Of a DNA stretch of 64,000 nt, positions 53,353 to 60,151 are shown one piece after another. The notes beneath the pieces were generated by a model. That model did not search any database and was not told the origin of the DNA. It saw nothing but the letters and a program-made list of their open reading frames with translations. This DNA comes from Gemmatimonadota bacterium (lineage in GTDB: Bacteria; Gemmatimonadota; Gemmatimonadetes; Palauibacterales; Palauibacteraceae), in NCBI GenBank assembly GCA_022826685.1, contig JAJDUL010000038.1, positions 20,740 to 84,739 of the forward strand. Reading direction: 5' to 3'. The number at the start of each line of letters is the position of its first letter. The stretch's first letter is position 1. A program made the position numbers and the translations under genes.

Positions 53353-54407
53353 CCTTGCGGCTCCGGCAGCCGGAAGCGGCCGACCCACGGGGTGGGTTCC
53401 GGTCCACTCGCGTAGAGCCAGGCATCGGAGGCGTCGACGGTGATGGCCTCCGCGGCCCGGTCGAGGCGCAACGTCTTCACGTAGGCTCCGTCCCACGTGT
53501 ACACCTGCACGTTCGGCGTGGCCCACGGAGTTCCGGCCTCATTCACGCCTCGGCCGGAGAACAGGCCATACAGGTAGCGCCCCGTGGCGACCAGGTCCGT
53601 GAAGCCGTAGCGCGCCTCCGGTCCGAGCGACATGACGGCCCTGCCGCTCCGGGATCGCCCCTGTCTCCACAACGGCTGAAAGGGGTCGGGCACTGCGGCC
53701 TGTGCGATCGGCGCACCGTCGTAGTCGAAGATCTCCAGCAGGCCCCCGAGAAGCGTCCCCGCCGCCAGCCGGCCCCCTCCCGGATCCGCCACGACCCAGC
53801 TTTCGTACGCCTGCAGGAGCGTCATTCCGGGCGCTTCGACTCCCGGCGGAAAACCCAGGATGGTGCGGTCGTAGCTTCGGTCCGCCCGGTAACGGGCCAC
53901 CCGGCCTTCGGTGATCCAGCCACCTGCGAACCACCGGCCGTCCGGTGCGCGCACCAACGATCCCGCGTTCGGACCGTCCATCCGGAACGTCTCCGGCGCC
54001 TGGACGGATCCCGCCTCGATCTCGTCGAGGGACAATCGGGTTAGTCGCTGGTGGACGCCGTCCAGAATCAACACATCCCCGGGCGAGTCGGGCTGCCCCG
54101 GGACGATCTGCTCGGGATCCTTGAACTCTCCGGGTCCGTCGCCGCGCCCGCCGTAGGAACCGAGGCGCTTCACGGCTTCGAGGTCGAAGACGTGCACGCT
54201 CGGATCCCGCAACGCGTCGACTCCGACGAGACGGCCACCCGTCAGGGCGAGATCCACGACCCAGCCCAAAGAGTCATCCGAATACACCGCCTCGGGAACG
54301 AGGGCCGCCGGAGCCGGGGCCGCGCGACCCTCATCGCCCGTTCGGTAGACCAACCCAAGGGTGCACATCGCGACCGCAATGACGGCTCCGATGGTCCTCT
54401 TGGCCAA
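53349..54407 (-). CDS. Six-bladed beta-propeller protein, membrane-anchored
   Basis: 352 residues from TTG at 54407, 7 nt after the stop of the Cys-rich peptide; a longer frame goes to 54485 but overlaps that gene. The N-terminus AKRTIGAVIAVAMCTLGLVY is a membrane anchor or uncleaved signal. Propeller strands include GWVVDLALTGGRLVGVDALRDPSVHVFDLEAVKRLGSYGGRGDGPGEFKDPEQI, GDVLILDGVHQRLTRLSLDE and a closing AITVDASDAWLYASG. Fourth gene of the ECF sigma operon. The GDGPGEF signature is shared with the propellers at 47887 and 33796. Confidence 0.85.
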   Translation of the reverse strand: MAKRTIGAVIAVAMCTLGLVYRTGDEGRAAPAPAALVPEAVYSDDSLGWVVDLALTGGRLVGVDALRDPSVHVFDLEAVKRLGSYGGRGDGPGEFKDPEQIVPGQPDSPGDVLILDGVHQRLTRLSLDEIEAGSVQAPETFRMDGPNAGSLVRAPDGRWFAGGWITEGRVARYRADRSYDRTILGFPPGVEAPGMTLLQAYESWVVADPGGGRLAAGTLLGGLLEIFDYDGAPIAQAAVPDPFQPLWRQGRSRSGRAVMSLGPEARYGFTDLVATGRYLYGLFSGRGVNEAGTPWATPNVQVYTWDGAYVKTLRLDRAAEAITVDASDAWLYASGPEPTPWVGRFRLPEPQG

Positions 54408-54414
54408 GGGCGAC

Positions 54415-54630
54415 TCAGTCCTCGGGAGGATCGTCACACCACGGCCTATGGTTAGGCATCTGAATGTCGGGACAGAAGCAGTCAATCAGCGACAACGCTC
54501 CGCAACCCGCTTCCGCGCACTCGGCGGTCGACAATTCTACGCCAAGGGTTGAGCCCGCCTCTGTCGTGATGGGGCTGATCGCGGCGGCGAACGCAATCAC
54601 GGTCGCTACCAGTAGGCGCCTGGGAGTCAT
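54415..54630 (-). CDS. Small secreted Cys-rich peptide (71 aa)
   Basis: Starts with an ATG overlapping the anti-sigma stop (ATGA). Signal peptide TPRRLLVATVIAFAAAISPITTEAG; mature part of about 45 residues with six Cys (ECAEAGCGAL, DCFCPD, PWCDD) and an acidic end (DDPPED). The following gene is a propeller, as for the Cys-rich protein at 49272. Too short for recognition by homology. Could be a secreted signal, a toxin or a structural peptide. Confidence 0.7.
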   Translation of the reverse strand: MTPRRLLVATVIAFAAAISPITTEAGSTLGVELSTAECAEAGCGALSLIDCFCPDIQMPNHRPWCDDPPED

Positions 54631-56801
54631 GTGTTCGTGTCCTTTCGTTTGAGTAGGACATCGGGAGACGCGACATCTCGCGTCGAGAGCACGAAAGAAA
54701 CGCGTAGGGCCGCTTCCGGGTCTGTGCTGCGGTGAAGCAGTCTGCCGCTCGGATCGAGGACGAAGTATTGGATTTCCCGCCACGCTCCGAGAGCTTCCCA
54801 CGCTTCGTATCCCACGTCGTGGTGGAATCGTGAGTCAACACCGGATCTTTGCAGTGCGGCTGGACTTGGCTGTTGTGCCAGAAGGAGAGTCCGTACGTCA
54901 GTCAAACGTAGCCGCTCGGAATTCACGTCCAGAAGTGCGAGTGCGTCGTTCGGTACGAAGTCCGGTCGTACTGCGTGCACTATTATCGCGAGTCCTCCAC
55001 CAACGGCCTCGCGGAGCGTTGTCTCTTCGCCAGCCGCGGATCGTAGGCGTGTGTTGAGGTCTACGTGTTCTTCGAGCAGTGCCGACGTGACGCGCTCATT
55101 CAAAGTCGCGCGAGCTGCGGCCAGCTGCTCCTCCGAAGGCTCGAGGACGGCCCTCAAGCCATCCGCACCCGAGCGGGGTCTCAAGGGCGTAACCGGGTCC
55201 ACCAGCGACAGGGCGAGCAACTCGGCGGCGCGGCGACCGGAGCCGGCAGACTCATGGATCTCGGCCGCCTCGAGAAAGACCTCCGGGCTCCACGTCTGCC
55301 GAACGGATCGCTCCGCTGCGCCGATCGCTCCCGTCGACTGCCCGCGGGCGAGGAGGAGCCGCGCAAGGTAGAGGTTGAGCCGCGCGCGTCGTTGGCTCGC
55401 TTCAGCGCGGAAGTTCCGATCGGACTGATCGAGTGGGCGCTCCGGTCCCGTCTCGTCGCGGCTGTCCGCGAGACGGTCAAGAATCCACGCTTCGGCGAGG
55501 GGCCACAGGGCCGGCGCGGCCATCATGTCGCCGGTGACCTCCGTATCGTAGCCACGGTTCCGAAGCGCGGAGCCTGCGGTATGTCGATCCAGCCATTTCT
55601 CCGCGAGAGCGGGGTCCGCGAGTTCGATGGAGAGCCGGAGGCCGACTTGTGCGGTGGCCGGCGCTCCCGCCCCGGTCCAGCTTTCCTCGAGATCCTCCAG
55701 CTTCTTCTGATTCGTGACCGGGGAACTCACGATCGATTGCAGGCGCACCGGCGCTGCTGCACCGTGCCGCGGGTACCGGCTGACCAATTGGCTCGACCAG
55801 TAGCTCGCCAGGTCCGGCCGGCCGAGAAGGGTCGCGTAGCGGTGCAGAGCGTCCAGTTCTACCGGCCCCGGATTCCCCTCCCGGGCGGCGCGATCCAGTA
55901 CCATGAAGCGCGCCGCGTGCTCGCGGAGGAACGCATTGCGGGACTCGGGTGGAACCGCACCCTGGGCGAACAGGAATTGCCGCACCCAGAACTCGGGCTG
56001 CTCCGGGAACTGGGAGGCGGCCTCCTCTGCGACCGCGGCGGCTCGGGCGACGCTCAATACGGAGGTCGCGAGAAGTTGATAACGGCGTGCCTGCAACGTC
56101 GGTCGGCCCTCCGCATCGGTCTCGAAGTGCTCCCAGAACCGGCCGAAGTCGTTGTCGATGTAGTTTCCGTCGAGATCTTCCACGACGGCGACGGCGTACA
56201 CGGCGGCGGGGGGCAGCGCGGCGGCTCCCGAGAAGACGCCGGGTTCCTCCGGTGAGAGTTCGACCACGCTGTAGCCGGGTTCGGTCTGGCCGAAGCGGAG
56301 CGGGTCGGGCACCCAGTAACGCATCCGCGCCCGGAGGCCGGGTTCCGCCGCGAGCGGCGAGATCGTTTCATACGTGAGCGTCAGCGTGCCCGGCTCCTCC
56401 CCGTGGAACCGCAGCGTGCTCGCGCCGGCCATGGCCCGCTCGGGCCCGAGAGTCAACACGAGGACGGTCGCGATCAGTGTCAGCAGGCAGGCCCCCGCCG
56501 AGAGAACCAGACGTCGGGAGAACGCGACCGGCTGCCCCTGCGGACGGGTGAGGGGGATAGCGGGTGTGGGATCCGCTTCCTCGGGGAACATTTCCTCGAA
56601 CAGTCCATCGGGTGGCTTTGGCGCCGGAACGGCACGAAGCGCGGCACTCAACGCACGGATCTGTTGAACCTCGCGCTGACAGACCGCGCATGAACGAAGG
56701 TCTCGCCGGACGGCAGCGGCGGCCCGTGGGGAAAGAACACCGTCTGCGTAGCGGTTCAGCGTCTGATCGTCGATATGCATTTCGTGTGTGCAGCATTTCA
56801 T
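54627..56801 (-). CDS. Anti-sigma factor with TPR-like periplasmic region and thioredoxin-like C-terminus
   Basis: 724 residues from the ATG at 56801; a longer open frame lies inside the sigma gene. An N-terminal zf-HC2-like anti-sigma domain (HIDDQTLNRYADGVLSPRAAAAVRRDLRSCAVC) has Asp where the zinc His of HxxxCxxC is usual. One membrane helix (VLSAGACLLTLIATVLVLTLG, about 120). The periplasmic part has about 400 helical residues like TPRs. The C-terminal 130 residues have a thioredoxin-like fold (GEETTLREAVGGGLAIIVHA, YFVLDPSGRLLHRS) without CxxC. It probably holds the ECF sigma at the membrane. The periplasmic part may sense a ligand or damage. Confidence 0.85.
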   Translation of the reverse strand: MKCCTHEMHIDDQTLNRYADGVLSPRAAAAVRRDLRSCAVCQREVQQIRALSAALRAVPAPKPPDGLFEEMFPEEADPTPAIPLTRPQGQPVAFSRRLVLSAGACLLTLIATVLVLTLGPERAMAGASTLRFHGEEPGTLTLTYETISPLAAEPGLRARMRYWVPDPLRFGQTEPGYSVVELSPEEPGVFSGAAALPPAAVYAVAVVEDLDGNYIDNDFGRFWEHFETDAEGRPTLQARRYQLLATSVLSVARAAAVAEEAASQFPEQPEFWVRQFLFAQGAVPPESRNAFLREHAARFMVLDRAAREGNPGPVELDALHRYATLLGRPDLASYWSSQLVSRYPRHGAAAPVRLQSIVSSPVTNQKKLEDLEESWTGAGAPATAQVGLRLSIELADPALAEKWLDRHTAGSALRNRGYDTEVTGDMMAAPALWPLAEAWILDRLADSRDETGPERPLDQSDRNFRAEASQRRARLNLYLARLLLARGQSTGAIGAAERSVRQTWSPEVFLEAAEIHESAGSGRRAAELLALSLVDPVTPLRPRSGADGLRAVLEPSEEQLAAARATLNERVTSALLEEHVDLNTRLRSAAGEETTLREAVGGGLAIIVHAVRPDFVPNDALALLDVNSERLRLTDVRTLLLAQQPSPAALQRSGVDSRFHHDVGYEAWEALGAWREIQYFVLDPSGRLLHRSTDPEAALRVSFVLSTRDVASPDVLLKRKDTNT

Positions 56802-56812
56802 CTTACAGCTCC

Positions 56813-57349
56813 CTACCGCTCGAAAAGCATGGCGCGAAGCAGCTTCCGTGCCTTGTACAACCGCCCCTCCGACGTCTTGCGCGCGACTTGGAGAAGCTCG
56901 GCGATCTCCCGGTGCGAGTACCCCTCCATCTCCTTGAGAACGACAACGGTCCGCAGTTCCTCCGGAAGCGACGACAGCGCGCGTTCCACCGCGATCGAAT
57001 CCAGGACGGGAAACTCCGGCGACGCGATGACCTCCGACTCGTCCGGGGCGGCAGCGATCGCGAGGTCGTGTCGTCTCTGCTCCGACCGCATGTGCTTGAT
57101 GGCCGCGTGAGCCGTCACGGAGCGAAGCCATGGGCCCAGAGGCCGCTTGCGGTCGAAGCCCCGAATCATCTCGGGAAGCTCGGAAAAGACATCGTGTAGT
57201 ACATCTCGAGCATCGGCGGACGACTCCGTCAAACGGTACGCGACGGCGAACAGATTCACCGAGTACTCCTCGTACAGGGACCGCAACGCCTGGCGGTCGC
57301 CGCGCGCCGCCCCGTCCAACAATCGCCGCTCCCGGGCCGCGGTCATCAA
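56813..57349 (-). CDS. ECF family RNA polymerase sigma factor
   Basis: 178 residues. Region 2: YEEYSVNLFAVAYRLTESSADARDVLHDVF (about 25-55). Region 4: LSSLPEELRTVVVLKEMEGYSHREIAELLQVARKTSEGRLYKARKLLR (about 123-170). It is first of a five-gene operon, 11 nt before the anti-sigma gene. Start ATG at 57349 or the next ATG. Targets are unknown; autoregulation of the operon is usual in the family. Confidence 0.94.
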   Translation of the reverse strand: MMTAARERRLLDGAARGDRQALRSLYEEYSVNLFAVAYRLTESSADARDVLHDVFSELPEMIRGFDRKRPLGPWLRSVTAHAAIKHMRSEQRRHDLAIAAAPDESEVIASPEFPVLDSIAVERALSSLPEELRTVVVLKEMEGYSHREIAELLQVARKTSEGRLYKARKLLRAMLFER

Positions 57350-57744
57350 ACCGCGCCGCCTCGCGCAACAAGGCGTGCCTTCGTGACTCTCTCCACGGAG
57401 AATCTCTTTCTTATCGTCGGGCCCCTGTGCCCGAGCCGATGGTGCCGGCGCGGATCATCCCTCTACTATTAATGGCCCGCCCGAGGGCAAAACTTCTTTC
57501 GGCTCCTTCCGGCGTTTTTGTGCGGAGCGAGCCTCAAATGAGGGTCGTCAGATCGTTAAGTGCAGCGCTGGCAATGCGATATGAGAGAGGAGATTTCGGA
57601 GGAAGCCATCGAAAATTGAGAGGCGCTCGCTGCCGATGGCCCCGTTGACGAGGGCGCCGCCGACGTGACCTGTCGGCCGCGCTCCGTCCATCGCACGGCG
57701 GCCTGCCCCGGGCTACGGGAACAGGCCCGCCGAGTGCTTCACGT

Positions 57745-57760
57745 GGCTCCGCGCGGAGCC
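57745..57760. promoter_or_regulatory. Perfect 16 bp palindrome
   Basis: GGCTCCGCGCGGAGCC is fully self-complementary and would form a tight hairpin or bind a dimer. It lies 15 bases after the stop of the 13-codon ORF, read on the minus strand toward the sigma gene. No T-run follows on either strand. Confidence 0.5.
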
Positions 57761-57775
57761 GTCGTTTGCGTGCGT

Positions 57776-57817
57776 CTAGTCGAGACGGATGACACCGCGG
57801 GCGCGGTTGGGTCGCAT
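57776..57817 (-). CDS. Possible leader peptide (13 aa)
   Basis: ATG at 57817 with AGGAG six bases upstream, one of the best ribosome sites in the window, then 13 codons (MRPNRARGVIRLD) and TAG. The peptide has four Arg. Followed by a palindrome at 57745-57760 and, 395 bases further, the ECF sigma gene. It could be a regulatory leader, or the stump of a lost gene. Confidence 0.35.
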   Translation of the reverse strand: MRPNRARGVIRLD

Positions 57818-57964
57818 GTCTCTCTCCTTTGGGTTTGCCGTTCGTTACCGGGAAGCGCCCGAGAAAACGGCGCTCCGGATAACACAAACGCCTCGGGTCC
57901 GGAGAATGTTACATCGCGTCGGCGGCCCCCCGGGGAAGACGCGGCACCGATCACGGATTCGGGC

Positions 57965-59080
57965 CTACTTCGTCCAGATCACGACGGCGCCGCAGCGGGC
58001 GTCGGAGCCGGAGAACTCCGCCGGGAGCGACGCCGCGCCGCGGTAGACCTCGATGCCGGCGATTTCGATCGGCAGGACGTAATCGTTGATCGACTCGGGC
58101 GGGCGGCCCCAGCGGGCTTCGCTCTCCCGAATCACGAGGTTGCCGTCGAGGTACACGTTCATGAGGCAGCCGCCGCCCGCGAACCCCGTCGATCCCCTTG
58201 AACTGTAGAGCTTGCAGCCGTATGCGCGGAGCGAGCAGTCCGCGAGTCGGACTCCGGGTGCGTCCGCGATCATGTGCGTGATTCGCACCGGGTTTCGGCG
58301 CTCGATGTCCTCGGCCGTGAAGAAGGCGCCGCCGCCGAGCTGCTCTCCCCAGTACTTGCGTTCGTAGAACCCCTTGATCTCCAGGCGGCGCGGTCGCGTC
58401 GCCGTGGCCACGAGCGGCTCGAGTTCCACCGGATCCGGGGTCAGACGCGCGTCGACCTCGGTCGTATGGCCCCGGGTCACGGTCACCGCGTGCGTCAGCG
58501 GCGAGAATCCGATGTGGCGGAACGAGAGTTCGTGCTCGCCGACCGGCAGTCCGCTGAGCACGAACCGGCCGGTCCGGTTGCTCTGTACGACCGCCGCGCG
58601 GCTTCCGACCGAAATCTCGGCCGCAACCACGGGCCGGTGGGTCCGGGCATCGCGCACCTGGCCGACCACGCGCCCCGTCGTCATCTGCCCGAACAGGAGT
58701 CCGAGTTGGACTTCGTGTGCCGCCCCCCGTTCGAGGGCTACCACGGCCTCTTCGCTGGAAGCGTCGCCGAACTCCGCCCACAGCGTGGCCTGTCCCGCGT
58801 CCCGGGGCACGCAGAGGACCAGCCGGCCGGTGCCGTCCGCCTCCTCGCGCACGGGCTGGCGGACCGCATCCGTCCAGCGCAGGACGATGGTGGCGCCCGG
58901 AATCGGAACCAGCCCCGAATCATCCGTCACGGAGATGGCCAGCGAGGCCCCGTCGCCACATTCCCCGCCCTGCGATGGCAGGGCCTGAAGCGCGGCGACC
59001 GGATCGGCGCCGAAGGCAAGGAGCGCGGCCATCGAGGCAGCGGCCGGGAGCGGGCAGCGGGTCATCGGCGGCATCGTCAT
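57965..59080 (-). CDS. Carboxypeptidase-regulatory/TonB-plug protein without barrel, paralogue 4
   Basis: 371 residues. Signal peptide about 30 residues. An N-terminal Ig-like domain (GLVPIPGATIVLRWTDAVRQPVREEADGTG), then a CarboxypepD_reg repeat (GRVVGQVRDARTHRPVVAAEISVG...GRFVLSGLPVGEHELSFRHIGF). A linker with the conserved block RRLEIKGFYERKYWGE leads to a TonB-plug-like domain that ends RCGAVVIWTK. No outer-membrane barrel follows. Last of four adjacent paralogues, 4 nt after the third. A better-spaced start may be the ATG six bases on. Function unknown. Confidence 0.85.
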   Translation of the reverse strand: MTMPPMTRCPLPAAASMAALLAFGADPVAALQALPSQGGECGDGASLAISVTDDSGLVPIPGATIVLRWTDAVRQPVREEADGTGRLVLCVPRDAGQATLWAEFGDASSEEAVVALERGAAHEVQLGLLFGQMTTGRVVGQVRDARTHRPVVAAEISVGSRAAVVQSNRTGRFVLSGLPVGEHELSFRHIGFSPLTHAVTVTRGHTTEVDARLTPDPVELEPLVATATRPRRLEIKGFYERKYWGEQLGGGAFFTAEDIERRNPVRITHMIADAPGVRLADCSLRAYGCKLYSSRGSTGFAGGGCLMNVYLDGNLVIRESEARWGRPPESINDYVLPIEIAGIEVYRGAASLPAEFSGSDARCGAVVIWTK

Positions 59081-59084
59081 GTCC

Positions 59085-60149
59085 TCACTTTGTCCAGATC
59101 ACGATGGCTCCGCAGCGTGCATCGGAGCCGCCGAACTCGGCCGGAAGCGAGGCCGGCCCCTTGTATATCTCGACGCCGCCGATCTCGATGGGTAGCACAA
59201 GTGAGTCGATCCCAAAATCGCTCACATCGACGTTGTCAAGAAATGTCTTGATGCTACAGCCGTCGCCGGAAAACCCGGCCGACAGCCTGGTGCTTTGGAG
59301 CCTCCCGCCTGGTCCCAACTTGATTCCCGACATCTCGGCGATCATGTGGCTGATGCGCAGCGGCCGCCGACGCTCAATGTCGGCTTCGGTGAAGAACGTG
59401 CCCCCGCTCACGAGTTCACCCCACAGCTTCCGTTCGTAGAACCCCTTGATCTCCAGGCGGCGAGATCTCGTCACGGTCGCCACGATCGGCTCCATTTCGA
59501 CCGGCGTGGGCACGAGCCCGATCTCCACTTCCGTGGTGAGCCCGCGCGTCACCGTCACAGAGTGGCCAAGCGGGGCGTAACCGATGCGTCGAACCTCCAA
59601 CTCGTGCTGGCCTTCGGGGACGCCGGACAGAATGAACGCGCCCCGCCGATTGCTCTCGGCCAGCCGGTTACGACCCCGGACCGATACGGCGGCGGTGGCG
59701 ACGGCATCACCCGTCACGCCATCGTATACGCGGCCGATGATCCGTCCCGATCGCACCTGCCCCAGACCGACGCGGAGTTCCACCTCACTCACAGTCCCGG
59801 GTTCGAAGACGACGGCCGCCTGATCGCTCGTCGCGTCTCCCAACTCGGCCCAGAGCGTCGCCTCCTGCGCGTCGCGGGGGACGCAAAGGAATAAGCTGCC
59901 CTGGGCATCGGCGGCTTCACGCACCGGCCTCCGCCTCGCCTCGTTCCAGCGGAGCACCACGGTCGCCCCGGGCAGCGGGACGGTCCCGGATTCGTCCAGA
60001 ACCGCGACGCGAAGCGAGGCCCGGTCGCCGCACTCATCCCTGTCCTGTCCCGCCGCCGGCGTCACGGCCACCAACAGCAGCGATACCACCGCGATCGTCA
60101 TCGTCCGGGCCATTCGCATCATCTCCAGACTGTAGGCAACGCGCTCCAC
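59085..60149 (-). CDS. Carboxypeptidase-regulatory/TonB-plug protein without barrel, paralogue 3
   Basis: 354 residues from GTG at 60149, 2 nt after the stop of the large paralogue. An ATG at 60113 (MARTMTIAV) has a GGAG nine bases upstream and leads straight into the signal peptide, so it is the likelier start. Domains as in paralogue 4: GTVPLPGATVVLRWNEA, GRIIGRVYDGVTGDAVATAAVSV, RRLEIKGFYERKLWGE, plug, terminal RCGAIVIWTK. It lacks the extra Cys-containing loop in the plug that paralogue 4 has. Confidence 0.85.
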   Translation of the reverse strand: MERVAYSLEMMRMARTMTIAVVSLLLVAVTPAAGQDRDECGDRASLRVAVLDESGTVPLPGATVVLRWNEARRRPVREAADAQGSLFLCVPRDAQEATLWAELGDATSDQAAVVFEPGTVSEVELRVGLGQVRSGRIIGRVYDGVTGDAVATAAVSVRGRNRLAESNRRGAFILSGVPEGQHELEVRRIGYAPLGHSVTVTRGLTTEVEIGLVPTPVEMEPIVATVTRSRRLEIKGFYERKLWGELVSGGTFFTEADIERRRPLRISHMIAEMSGIKLGPGGRLQSTRLSAGFSGDGCSIKTFLDNVDVSDFGIDSLVLPIEIGGVEIYKGPASLPAEFGGSDARCGAIVIWTK

Positions 60150-60151
60150 GT

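Larger units (their letters stand above)
57350..57964. other. Long non-coding stretch upstream of the sigma operon
   Basis: This 615 bp has no protein gene of normal size. It holds a tiny ORF with a strong ribosome site (57776-57817) and a 16 bp palindrome (57745-57760), described separately. A short GC hairpin (CGGGC/GCCCG) is near 57418-57435. It should contain the sigma operon promoter. A long 5' leader is therefore possible. The 117-residue frame on the minus strand in this region has no coding character. Confidence 0.5.

Noticed and set aside
57534..57887. 117-codon frame on the minus strand before the sigma gene
   Set aside because: Composition is Arg/Pro-rich with no motif, and it contains the better-supported 13-codon ORF in another frame.
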